DNA of 64,000 bases, from NCBI GenBank assembly GCA_001414485.1, contig LLEY01000203.1, positions 33,316 to 97,315 of the forward strand. Reading direction: 5' to 3'. Below the pieces are notes generated by a model that was not told the DNA's origin, did not search any database, and worked only from the letters and a program-made list of their open reading frames with translations. How positions within the stretch are numbered: position 1 is the first letter of the stretch; each line of letters opens with the position of its first letter. The stretch is from Calycina herbarum. Lineage: Eukaryota > Ascomycota > Leotiomycetes > Helotiales > Pezizellaceae. The position numbers and the translations under genes were made by a program. Positions 49,148 to 61,100 of the stretch are shown piece after piece.

Positions 49148-51481
49148 ATGAGCTTCGGGTATTCTGTTTCAGACTTTGTTCTTCTAGGCACAGAAGCCTG
49201 GAAAATCTACAAACGCTGCAAGAGTGCGCCGGCCGGGTTTTCTGCTCTCCAGATTGAGGTCAAGGCCCTTTACATCGTTCTCCAAGAAGTCGCAGATTTA
49301 CCCCAATTCGGAGACGATTCTACACAACAGTTGCAAGGCACGAAACTGGAACTCGTTGGCAAGGGGGCCTATGATGTATTGAAGGAGCTTGAAACGCGGC
49401 TCAGCGAGTTTGAAAGCCTGGGGAATCGCAACAAACGGTTTCGGGATCGGTTTCGATGGCCCCAGGAAGAAGTCGACACGATAAGATTGCGTCTTGTCTC
49501 TCAGATCAATCTCCTCACTGCATTTATCAATGCCAGTGCTATGTGAGTTGTTCTCGTCCTTAGCTTCGCTTAGCACTATTGACCATTGAAATAGTACCTC
49601 TCATTCTTCTGCCCAAGAGCGCATCGAAAGAAAACTCGATTTGATACTTGCTCAAATGAAAGCAGGTTATCGGGAGTCCTCAATCCTCGAAACTGCTTCC
49701 GTACAACCTCCTACAGACGACTCGGTCCATACCAATATTGCAGCTAAGAATTCGTTGGTTGAAATATGTGAGGCTTTGGAGGAGATGGGCTTGGATCGTA
49801 GGCTGGTGGAAGAGAATCAAGACATTGTAGTGGATTGGATGTCAAGAGTTGCTGAGGAAACACAATCCGATCACATCGCATTCTCTGACATCGGTCCTCT
49901 TGATTCTGTCTTGCCAGAACGTTGGTCGACGAGGCAACCATGATAATGAGAAACCCGCCATAACTACCAACGCCCAGTTGGGCCTTGGAGTAGACCTACT
50001 CGATATGTTTGGCAGTTCTTCGGAATACAGCCAGGAGAATTTTCCGGCTTCTCTCCGTGAGGCTGCGACGAATTTGATTACCAAAGACGATCTGAGACTA
50101 AGATTGAAAGACTCGTCATCATTATTCATTTCTGGAACAATCATGTTTCCGGAAATTTTGAGAGCAACAATTCTAGATCCAGATTTAACTACGACCATCT
50201 CGCGAATGATACCAAGCATCCTTCTCGTTCATCGACCCTCCACCCCCATGCAGAATGAGTATCCCTTTCTTTATCCTTCACAAGACCGTTTCAGTTTCAT
50301 TGAAGGTTTCCTTGTATTGGGCCTTGGTCCAAAAGAGCAAGAATTGATTAGCATATTCCAAGGCAGTCTGTACAAACTCAAGTCGGTCAAAGTTGCAGCG
50401 AGGCTTTTACATAATGAGACTAATGTCGTCCCCACACACGCTTACATTTGGACCGGGAACTCGGAGGAACTCGACATCGTTGGGGAGTGGACTGTGCATA
50501 AGTTTTTGGAGTCTGATATATTTCAATTTTATATGTCCTCCGCGCACTGATCATATATTATTTCTATCACTTGGTCATTTATCAGAATGCCCAAGTTTAT
50601 ACCTGAAAGCAGTTCTCTATTCTTCAATACTTCCTCCTGCTCGTCCTTCGCTTAACATTGTGATTCAAAGAACGATACTAAAAGGATAAATTATTAGACT
50701 GCTTTTGAATCATAGCCTCTAAGGACGCTCACTGAGGGTCAATGAACCAAATCGAATACCACTTATTCTTAGCATCATGCGTGAATATGAAGACATCGCA
50801 CTCGATATAATAAGACGTCCGGATGTGTTGGTAAACTCGCAAGACGTTGGCGGATTTTCTGCTTTGATTTTTGCGGTCTTGGTATGTATTCGCGCGAAGG
50901 AACTTTCCCCATAATCTAATACGGTATCTAGGCTGGACAAGAAAACGTGGTAAAAGCAAGGCTGCAGAAGGAGGATGTTCAAGTTGAAACCAACAAATAC
51001 CTCCGAACCCTTGCACGACTGCCTTGTATGGCAATATTGAAGCTGTCAAACTTTTCCTTGAACACACACCTGTTAGTATGTTACGACCATAAATTCCCCC
51101 GATCGCTTCGGTTATACCCCGCTGCGTATAGCTTTCCAAAACAATCACCTTTACCTTTCGATTCTACTCATCGCAGCTGGAGCAACACTCGAGGATGCAA
51201 AAGTTGATCTCGATCTTTTACTCTTCGCGAGTATCGAAATGGGAAATGTGAAGGTTTTCAACGAGTTGATCAAGGCTGGGGCGGATCCTTTGGCGCAGGA
51301 CGAAGAAAATAGAACGGCAGCACAACTCGCAAAGGAAAATGAAGAGCTGAGTGCAGAACTGAAGAACTTAGTGAGCAAGACTCCTCGCTGGCTGAATCAG
51401 GATATTCCCATCAGGAGTACAGGATCTGTGAGCTTACCGAGAAGAACTTTTCAATCTGGCTCACATTTTGTGTTTACTTAA
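49148..51481 (+). pseudogene. Fungal N-terminal domain + AIG2-like + ankyrin-repeat protein, frameshifted
   Basis: Exon 1 (49148-49542) and exon 2 (from 49595) are joined by a 52-bp GT-AG intron and give an N-terminal helical domain like those at the front of fungal STAND/ankyrin proteins (MSFGYSVSDFVLLGTEAWKI...). The frame stops at 49943. A different frame (to 50550) encodes an AIG2/gamma-glutamylcyclotransferase-like fold (SGTIMFPEILRATI, SFIEGFLVLGLGPKEQELI, IFQGSLYKLKSVKV, HAYIWTG). From about 50715 to 51481 follow ankyrin repeats (VNSQDVGGFSALIFAVL; a probable intron 50930-50980; AGQENVVKARL; YGNIEAVKLFLEHT; DRFGYTPLRIAFQNN; GNVKVFNELIKAGADP). At least three shifts of frame, near 49900-49950, 51015-51035 and 51080-51095, are not explained by introns. 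Such proteins are usually linked to non-self recognition or signalling. Two genes instead of one fusion remain possible, with the AIG2-like part starting at 49849. Confidence 0.7.
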
Positions 51482-52106
51482 GTATCTTGCCAAGTATATT
51501 GCAATTGAGCCGGTTGTGTAGTTTTTTGTTCCCGCGCGCGCTTCGTCGGGAAACGAACAACGGTACCGTTTGACACGATCTCTTCTGGAGACCCAACCCC
51601 TAAAAGACAGCGTAAAAATATGTAAGAAGAAATATAGAAATGTTCTTCTAGATCCAATAAATCAATTACATGAATTCCATATCGTATCAACTTCAAATTG
51701 TCGAGTATACTAGTAACATGATTTTGAAGCATTGAAGAGGGTGCCAAAGAGTCCAACAACCCTTTGTGCCAAACTTTCTCTGCGGGGACCGCTCGAGTGA
51801 GAGGCGGATTTTGTGACTGCGGCGTAGGTACACACAACCTCGCAAAGTCTAACGCCCTGAGAAAAAATCGCAAAAATAAACAGAAAATCCGAGAGTTTTC
51901 ATCAGCTAATGATTAGTTCTGTAGTCAAATATTGTATACAGAATTGTTGCTGTTTTAACACGCCATCGCATCACCCTAGGCACCAAAATCCGCTGCTCGA
52001 GCCCCGTAAGGGTTCCCCACCAAATTTCGCAGACTGTTTTCTCAACAGCCACCATCCCTAAAGCACCACACGCAACAAGCCTTGGTGGAAGCGCATCGGA
52101 AAACAT
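51478..52106 (-). CDS. Hypothetical protein, 181 aa
   Basis: Two frames join through an 83-bp GT-AG intron (51857-51939; donor GTATAC, acceptor CTCAG, with an ACTAATC branch-like motif). Exons 52106-51940 and 51856-51478 give 181 residues in frame. The first 60 residues are moderately hydrophobic with a LVACGALGMVAV segment that could be a membrane helix. The C-terminal half has LDNLKLIRYGIHVIDLLDLEEHFY. I recognise no family. Its 3' end overlaps the tail of the ankyrin pseudogene by four bases, and its start lies 22 bp from the stop of the F-box gene on the same strand. It could also be a decayed gene or chance frames. Confidence 0.4.
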
Positions 52107-52128
52107 TAGTAGCAGATAGCTTATTGCT

Positions 52129-55100
52129 TTAGACTACAGTAAATAGAATCGACCCATTTTCATCTTCCTCCTCTCCACCGTCCACGTCGCTTTCGCTGTC
52201 GGATAAATAGTTTCCAAACCCCGGACCCGCCATCTCTCTCATCATCTGCAGCTTCTCCATAGCCTTTTCCTCGTCTTCTCCCTCCTCCTCCTCCTCATCA
52301 TCATCTATAGCACGCGCCACTTCATCCCAGTCCAAATTTTTACCAGTGACCTCTTTATAGTATCTGTCAATTCTGGCTCGTCTCGCCGACCAACGACTTG
52401 CAGTGACCCAGTCAATACACGTCTCTATGGCCCTCTGTATTCTCTCAAGATCCGACTTTCCTCCCCTAGTGACTTGGTCTAACAACCTATCCACAACTCT
52501 TTTCTTCTCATCATCTTCCAGTGCCATCAGACGATGCCAGTGAGCTTCCTCCCCGTAAAAGATGGTGAGCATTGCTTTCCAATCGCAACTAATTTTAAAT
52601 TTTCCCTCCTCATCCCAAAGTTTGAGTGAAGGGAGAGGCCCGTCGTTGACGGCTTGGTGTATTTGGAATGTATGAGAGGGCGTGATCATATCGAACTGGT
52701 TGTTCGAGAGATGAAGGCCCACACTGTGCTTCAGTGAACCTTCCAAGCGCCCTGCGAATCTCGGCCATCTTTCGGCCATCTCTCCCTCGAAGTTCTTATA
52801 AATCTCACACGGAGGTTTGTTTTTGAAAATTGCCGCCTTCCCGTCCTCGGATATTTTCTGGAATTCAAAATGGACGGTCATTTCAAAATTTCCTATGTGG
52901 CTGTCCCAGCTCGATCTGTGCTATGGTGTTCCGCAATACGAGGTATTGCGCAATTAGACTAATCTATTTAGGCAATAAATTCTAGATTGCGCAAACCAAT
53001 AGATAGCCCAAATCGGGTGTCTAATACCGCGATTTTAATCAAATACACTTTTTTCAAAACTCTCTCCACGTCACTCCTAGCCCTTATTTGAGGCTATTCC
53101 CACCTCACCTGCCTAATAAAGAATAGTTAAAACTTTTTTAAAACTTAGATATAAGATTAATAGATACCTAGTAGTAATATTTAACTTTCTTTATGTTTAC
53201 AAAGGTTTTAGAAGTATGTCAGTAGGTAAAAAGTGAGTAAAACAAGGTAGGTTAGTTAAAAAGAGGGAGATTAGAGAGGCTAGGAGAACGGCACTTCTCT
53301 CTTATCTTACTACTAGGAGTTATTCTATATAGTTAACTAGATATCTCTTTCTTTTTCTTAAAGAACTAAAGTATTTTAACCTTATCTATCCTATCTTTAC
53401 CCCTCTTTTACTCTGCTATTATAGACGTCAACGACTCTTACTCTTCACTTTAAGAGGTCCGGTTCGCCTCTCTATTCCACTCTAAGGGCTCTGAACCGCC
53501 AAATATCACCCCTTTTAGTACTTTAGCTAAGTAGGAATTTCACGACTACCTTGAAGCCTCTTCTAATAAGAGATATCTCACTTCTTATAAGCGATTTAAG
53601 TACTATGATTAGCTATAAAACCTAAAGTAAGTAGTCTCTTAAGGTCTCCTAATAGTACAAAGAGTAAGGCAATCTATAGTAAAGTTTAAAGCTCTTAATA
53701 AGTATATACTTAATAATAACCAAGTATATCGTTAACCTGAATCGGTTTATAGAACAGATTACCTAAAGAGATACGTAGTTTATACCTATGACGCCTTTAA
53801 TCTTATTACTAGAGTATATCGTAGACTAAAGTATACTATTATTATTATTCTTACGCTGCGTAGGCCGTAGGCCGAGCTCTAAGAGCAAGTAGTACATCTT
53901 CTGTTCTAGTTTACAATGCCTTTCGGCCTGTTCTTCTTCGCCTCTCGAGTTTCTTTACGAGCGTGCGATACTCCTTCGTTGATTCCTGCTGCTGTCTATT
54001 CAGAGCTCTTCTCTCCGACCCAGTGACAAACTAGGGGGGTGGGTTGAAGTGCTCAACCGCTAAAGCGTGTGTTAGTAGTATAGAGAGCGCCTAGGCGCTC
54101 TCTTAAAACTGGCGGAGCCGGGGTCTTGCTCTCCAGCGCGCCTCGGCCCTCTCTTCCTCTTCCTCCCTTCCTCTTGCCTCTTCCTCGCCTTCCTCTCTGT
54201 CCTCTTTGAGCAATTCCAGCGCTAGCCTATATTCCTAAAGTCTTCTAAGCCCGAGTAGCTAGGTAGTGATTCTCGGCGCTAGCTTCCTATTCGCTAGTGC
54301 TCCTCTAAGCTCTCTTAAGTTTCTAATACTCTTCCTAAGGGCTCTTATAAGTGCTTCTCTCTCTTATAGGATGTCTTAGCAGAACAGTACTAGATGCCCC
54401 ACCGTCTCCCTTCCGCCCGCGCACGTATACCATGGTATTAGCTGGCCTAGTACCCTTCTTATAAAGAGGAAGGCGTTAAGCCCTATTGCCCCTGTTCTTA
54501 CCTAGACGAGTAGCGAGCTCTTTGCCTTAGCGAGCCCTTTATAGACTTTCCGTAGCTCCTAGTTTACTAGGTCTGCCTTGTCTAACGCTTCTATATACTG
54601 CGTCGGGTTCTTCTCTCGAGCTCTCTTTCTTTAAGCCTCTAGGCGTTCCTGCTACTCTGCGAGCATAGTATTATGTCTGAAACCCCCTCCCTCTATTCCC
54701 TACTCTTCTTCCCATGTTTACCTCGCCCTCTAGGAGCACAGCATTGCTTTTCCTAGCTTTAACAGTCTTCCCCTCCTTCTTCTTAGCTACGCGGCTATAT
54801 TCTCGTAAGCACCTTAGATTAGCTTTCCTAGTTAAGACGTTTGGAATTTCTTTTTAAAAGCAGCTACTCGAAGGTTAAGGTAGAGGTCTACTAGGGCGTA
54901 GTCTACCTCTACCTCTAGGCTCTGGATCGGGGTAGCTTTATATACTCCTATTACTACTTATAAACACTTCGATTGTTATGTAGGGAAGCTTCTTACTATC
55001 CCCTTTACGCTCCCTCCTTTTAGCGTTGCGTAGTGCTAAGCTGACGCTCTATACGCAATTGCGCTTCTTATTACTACTACGTATATTTACCTCGCGCGGT

Positions 55101-58100
55101 GGTAATCGACGCCCTACGTCTTACCAGCGAGCCTTATAAGCGCAAAGGTCTACGTTATAAGCTTCTTCCGTACCCTCTCCCTATATGCTTTCTAGTTTAG
55201 TTTCCTATTAAGCTTAACTCTAAGGAACCTTACGTGCTCGACCGGTATAAGCCTTGCCTCTCCGAACCGTACTGTTTCTTTCCGTAGAGCCCTCGTCCTT
55301 ATAAAGTGTATAAGTACTGTCTTTTCTAGGCTAAAAGCCATCCCTCGCTTATTTACCTACTTGTTATACACTCCCTAGACTAACTCGAGTATCTTATAGT
55401 TTACCGCTATACTCTTTGATATTACGAGTAGGTTTATATCGTCTACGAAGCCTACTGTAATTAGCCTATTAATCCTTGCTAGGTTATTATATAGTATTAA
55501 GGCAAAAAGGATAAACAGTATCGGAGATAGTACTAATCCTTGTAGTACTCCTTATCCTAGGCTTCTTTCGTCCGCGAACCTTCTATTAAAGAATAGCGTA
55601 GCTTTACGTCTTAAGAGAAAGCTTTCTATCTAGGTTACTACCTACTATAGTACTTTCTTCTCCCTTAGAGTATGAAGTAGCTACGTATGATCTACCTTGT
55701 CGAATGCCTCTACTATATCTAACTAAGCTAGGGACACGTAGCTCTTATTTTCCTACGCTGTATATACTCCCTCTGTTACTATTCTAATCGCTAGTTCTGT
55801 GCTCTAGTACTTCCGGTTATCTATTTATATCTCTAGGAGTATTATAGCGTCTTCTACGAGCTTTATAAGCCTCTACGCTATTACCTTCTTAAGGATCTTG
55901 CCTATGGTTGAGAGTAGCGCTATTAGCCGGTAGGCCCCTGCTTTGCCTTATTCCTCTGTTGTTTTACCTAGTTTTCTAAGTACTACTACTTTCGCGTAGT
56001 AGAAGTGGGACGGGAAGTGTTATAAGTAGAAGCTCGCTTCTACTATTACTACGAGCACCTCTCGAAGTAGCTTATTACATGCTTTTAGAAAGCCGTTCAC
56101 AAGTATATTAAACCCTAGTGCTTTCTACGGTGCTAATCTTATAGCTGCCTTAATACATTTCTTAGTTACCCGCTAGCTTACTTCGTACTCCTAGGAGAAG
56201 CTCTCAAGGCTCTATTCCCTGTTCGGGATACTAGAGTGGTCGGCTGTTGATTCTAGGAAGAACTTCTCTATAAGGATACGAGCCTTATCCTCGTAGTTCT
56301 CGCCTTTTACCCTGCTAAGCGAGGTAAGTATTAGTAGTACTAGTGCTTCAGGTTTTACGTGTCCTTTAAGGCGTGCCTACTTTTCGAGTGTCTATAGTTT
56401 CCTATTGTCTTTTGCTGCCTTTGTAAGTGCTCCTCTCTAGCTCTTCGTCTTTGTCTTTCTACTTATTATTCGGAGCTCTTGAAGAGCGTCGTTAAGCTGT
56501 TTTCTTAAGCTTCTCGTACGTAGCTCTCTCTAGGTTCTTTCGCACTTTCTTGCTTTATTCGACGCCTCTTTAACCTCTGTGTTCTACTAAGGTTGTGCTC
56601 TCTCTCTATCTAGCTTTTGAAGCAGTGTCGAGGCTCGAGCTATTCGTTAAAGCTCTTCTACGAGCTTCTCAACGGCTCTCTCAAGCTCCTATACGTTCTA
56701 GATTACTAGTATCGTAAGGCAATTAGCCTCTGCCTTTACTAATACTTCGTCTATTAGCCTCTAGCTATAGCCGAGTGTCTACGGTGCCTCTCTTTCTTCT
56801 CTAGCCGCTATTATAAGAAGTTAAGCTATATAGTCAGACCCTAGTAGGTCTAGCGTCCCCTGTCAAGTGGCTACGTTTCTAGTAGAGAAGGCTAAGTTAA
56901 TTGTTATTGCAATACTGCACTTCAGAGGGCAAGAGTAAAAGACTTAGATTTCATCACCTGCTCTACAAGAGCACAAGGCCTATATATATACAACTTTGCA
57001 GTAGTAATTGCCGCATCTATTTACCGGAAAACTCTTCCTCGGCATGCCCGACGGGCATACCGATATCTCCTTAAGTGGCTTGATATAACAGATATCACCG
57101 TACCTATCAACAATTGTTAAGTTATAAGAGCCTTCTCTTCTCTAGGTAACCTCGCTATATAGTATATTCCTCTCGAGCGCCTACTGTGTAGTAAGCTCTA
57201 GGGTAAGGTCTATGTTCTAGTTATGTCTCCTGTAGATATCCTAGAGGGGGTGGTAAGCGTTTAGGTCTCCTACTACAAGCGCTCTCCTTAGTCTCGCTTA
57301 TTAAAGTATATCCTTAATTAGTATTCGCCTAGCTTGTAGGTTATATACTAAGTAGACTATTGTTTTATTCACTCCCTTACCTATTATTATACTTGCCTAG
57401 TTCTTACTAGTAGTATATGTCCAGCTTTCTTTTAAATGCCTTTTATATATAAAGAGTACTACTGCCTCGTCTAACTAAATCATGTTATACCTCGAGCTTA
57501 TAGAGTAGCTTAGGGAGTCTCTTACGCTATTCTACGCTAGCTCTTAGATCGCTAGGATATCGTATTCCTTCTTATGATTTAGAGCCGCGTCGAGTACCTC
57601 TAGTGTCTTCCTCGTGTTCTAGTATAGTACTATTATACTTATAGTAGTCTTGCGAGTAGTGTTTAGCCTACTGCTACTTCGTCTTCTTCTACTTGGTTCC
57701 CTATTACGCTAAGAGAGCTTCCCAGCCTTTCAAGAAACTAAGTAAGGTTGCTCCCGTTCGTAAGTCCTACCTTACTTATGTCCGTCGGCCTTCCTAGTAT
57801 AGATCCTTGCCTTAGTCTCTTCCTCGTAGCCTATAAGCCCTCTTTATAGCTGAACGCGAACGGGTGGGGGGTCCCTACCCCTCCTTCCTTTAAAGCCCTT
57901 TATAGATTTACGAACGAGGTTAGCCTATCTAGGTATCGTTCTCTTACTTACCTACGGTGCTGTTCTTCTATTTAACACTCCTTTACGAATACTAAGTGTT
58001 CTCCTCTATAATTCTTATATTTTACTAGATGCTTCTTTAGATCCTTTTTACTAGAGTACTCCTCTTTACCCCCTTTGTGCTTCTCGCACGTATACTAGGC

Positions 58101-61100
58101 GTACCTCTCCTCTTATTTATAGAAGCGTGCTATATACCCCCACTTCTAGTACTTAAAACACCTCTAAGCTACTGCTTCTACCGCGTATCTCTTATACGTG
58201 AAGTGTTATACCTCCTATAGCATCTCTCTTAAACATAGCCTTCTTACTTCTTCTATTATTACTACCTCTAGAATATAGTTCCGAAGAGCTAGCCTCTCCT
58301 AACCCTAGCGTTCTCTATACTTGCTCTCTTATTATGTAATCTTTAGTACCCTTATACTAGAGGCTTATAAGATGCTCTATAGTATACCCGCTGTTCCTCC
58401 CTCGAGTATATCTGCCGAGACTCTCTTTACTAATACTATAAGCGTTCTTACTACTACTACTACCCCTTGTCTAAATGCCTTCTTTGCCCAGCTATCATCT
58501 TATATATATACTGCCTATTTCTCCTCTTTGAACTATATAATAATATCCCCGCTTTAAAGCTTCCTCGCTATAATTGCTCCTACCCCGCATCCTCCTATAT
58601 TCACAGCCCCTATTACCTCCTTTAGTAGTAGCTTGTCCTTCCCTTCGTCTATCCCTATAGCCTAGACCGTAATCTCTTTTATATATTTAGCTAGTATAAC
58701 GTATTCCCTTTATAGCGTGGTTCCTGCCTCTCCCTATAGCCCTCCGGCACTGACCCTCTCTACCCACGTCAGGGTTCGTTCCTTTATACCTCCTATCTTC
58801 TTTACCGCGATCGCGAGCTCCTCTCGTAGAATACCTCTTATTATTGTTTCGTCTCCTCCTTTCCTAGCTCTTCTATACTTGAGCACCTTTCCTGCTGCCT
58901 CGATAATTGCCTTAATACCCCTTTCCTCTGTCACCGAGTCGAGTATTGCTTAGATTAGGCCCTTCTCTATCGCGTCCGCGTATACCGATGCTCCCCTCCG
59001 TCCTCTCTTACTCTACTCTTCCTCGTTCGTTGTTCCGCCTTCGTTGTTGGTTGTTAGCGCGTCGGAGAGGGGAGTAAGGGCTCCTTATAAGCTCTCTATC
59101 CCACCACCACCACTACTACGATCACTCGACATGATCGTAGAGTGCTTTATTCTCTTTCTAGACCGTCTAACGGTCGTCTGAATGTATTTCAAGGCTTTTA
59201 GGGTCACTTTGTATAATTCTTTCTTTTTTCTTTCTTTTACTTCTTAAAGAATAACTAAAGTATACTAGTAAGTGCTTAACTCTACTTATTCTTATTTAAT
59301 TAACTAATAAACTTAGATATAAATAAGACTTATATACGCTATATAGAGTTATATTACAGGATCTTATAAAAAGACTTAGAGTTTATTCTTAAAAGATATA
59401 TATACTATACTCTTATAAAGGCTTTCTATAAACCGACTATTATCTAGCTAATTACCTTACGCCGTTGCCTTAATAAAGTCTATATAGATCTTATAGACTT
59501 TACTTCTCAACCTGATCTTCTCTTCTTTCTTAGATATAACGAATTACAGAGCTTTAAGTAGATTCTCTAAATTAAAGATTACTTCTTAAGATACGTATAG
59601 CTATACACTCTAAAGAATAAGGAGAGTAAGACTATTACCGAGGCTATTAGTATATTCTTACCTTACTTTAACTTAATAAAAACTAATTATCTTATAGCTT
59701 ACTAGATCTCGAACAACGGTTCCCCTTATAAATTCTATTATAATAACGGTACTAAGTTTAAGAGAGAGCTTACAGTACTATACGAGTTACGAAATCCACC
59801 TATTACGCAGATTCGCGGTCGTGTCTATCACCCTCAAACCTAGAGGAGTATAGAGAAGGCAAATGGCACATTTAAAGCTCGTCTCTCTACGTTCTATATA
59901 GACCGAGCCGGCAGCCTCCAGAAGTAGGTTTCACTACTTCTAGAACTTTAAGAAGTTATCAACCTTACACCTACTACTGTACTCCTAGCTCACGTTACTC
60001 CCTTTAAGGCCTGGTTTAGTAGAAAGCCTTACTAGCTTTCTAGTGCTCAGCCTATGTACGTATATCTTACCCCTCTTTTTACCTCTCTTTTACTAACTTC
60101 TTAGTAGGCCCGAAGAAGAAGAAGTATTAGATGCTGATGTAGCTCTAGAGACTAAAGCTCTAATACTTTCTAAGATAGAGAAACGAGTTTCTACAAAGAA
60201 TGAACAAGCAAGAGAGAGAATACTAGCAAAAAACACTCTTAAAGCAGCTAAAGTTTTTGCAAAAGGAGCTATAGTTATACTTCTTGTCCCCTTACAACTT
60301 CGGCTAAAGACTGAACCAACACGTATGTTCTGCCGAGTTAACGATCATTATCCTAGCGGCTACTAATTAACGTGCGAGCATAGACTTTTAAGTAGAAGAT
60401 ATCAGCACCACGAGCTTAATAGGGAAAATCTCCAACCCCCCCAGCGTATATCCCTCTTTACAAGATCTAATACACAAAAGCAGCCTAAGGTTAAGCTAGG
60501 CGTGGCGTGGCAACTGACCAATGGGCGTGGAGCACTCTCTGGGATGCAAAGAGCAGGGCGTAAGCGAAAGGGGGCGAGAATAAGTGATGATGAGCCTATT
60601 GAAGTGATTATAAGTGATGGAGAGGCTGAAGAGGCGGAAGAGGCGGAAGAAGTAGCTAGAGTGAAGAGAGTAAAGAAGACAGCACGTGCGCCTCCCCAAA
60701 AGAAGCTAGCTAAAAAGGGGGGTAGAGGGGGGGCAAGACCAGGGGCTGGTCGTAAGCCGAAAAAGTAAGCTGGAAATAGCTTTATTCTTGTATTTAGGAG
60801 TTTAAATTTACTATATTTTTCTTAGTCTAATTGGCTAATTGGACTAGTAAAAATAATCGCGGAATTACTTAGTCTATTATCCAAATAGATGGAAATTGCG
60901 CAAATAGACGTCTATTTGCGCAATACCTCGTATTGCGGAACACCATAGAACAGATCCTATGACATTGGTTAGTGCAGGGTTTCAGGATACGATAACTTTC
61001 TGTTGACTTGGATGCAAACAGAATGAAAGAACTTACCAAGATCCCAGTTTATACGTACTTTATCCAAATGCTTCTTTTGAAATATCCGCTCCGCCGCGTC

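Larger units (their letters stand above)
52924..60945 (+). mobile_element. TIR DNA transposon with integrase-type transposase, carrying a nested LINE
   Basis: Ends with the inverted repeat TGGTGTTCCGCAATACGAGG and on to TTGCGCAA (30 bp identical at both ends), flanked by TA (52922-52923 and 60946-60947). Without the LINE and its 14-bp duplication it is about 2.6 kb. The plus strand encodes a RIP-damaged transposase split by the LINE: N-terminal part about 53490-53838, then from 59268 an rve integrase-like domain. That domain has LQIKDYFLRY (first Asp), YYNNGTKFK (second Asp changed to Asn by a RIP-type change) and YHPQT, then SIEKANGTFK (Glu). The C-terminal end is the open frame at 60502-60768. 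The combination of a retroviral-integrase-like DDE with TA flanks is unusual; a Ginger-like origin is possible. Confidence 0.8.

Noticed and set aside
58717..58953. Plus-strand frame opposite LINE ORF1
   Set aside because: The minus strand here encodes ORF1 (surviving piece 58734-58934); the plus frame is its shadow.
60940..60960. Intron acceptor CATAG at about 60950 for the F-box gene
   Set aside because: Using it, and removing the transposon, leads to a stop after 16 codons; the acceptor at 52893 gives the protein expected for the family.
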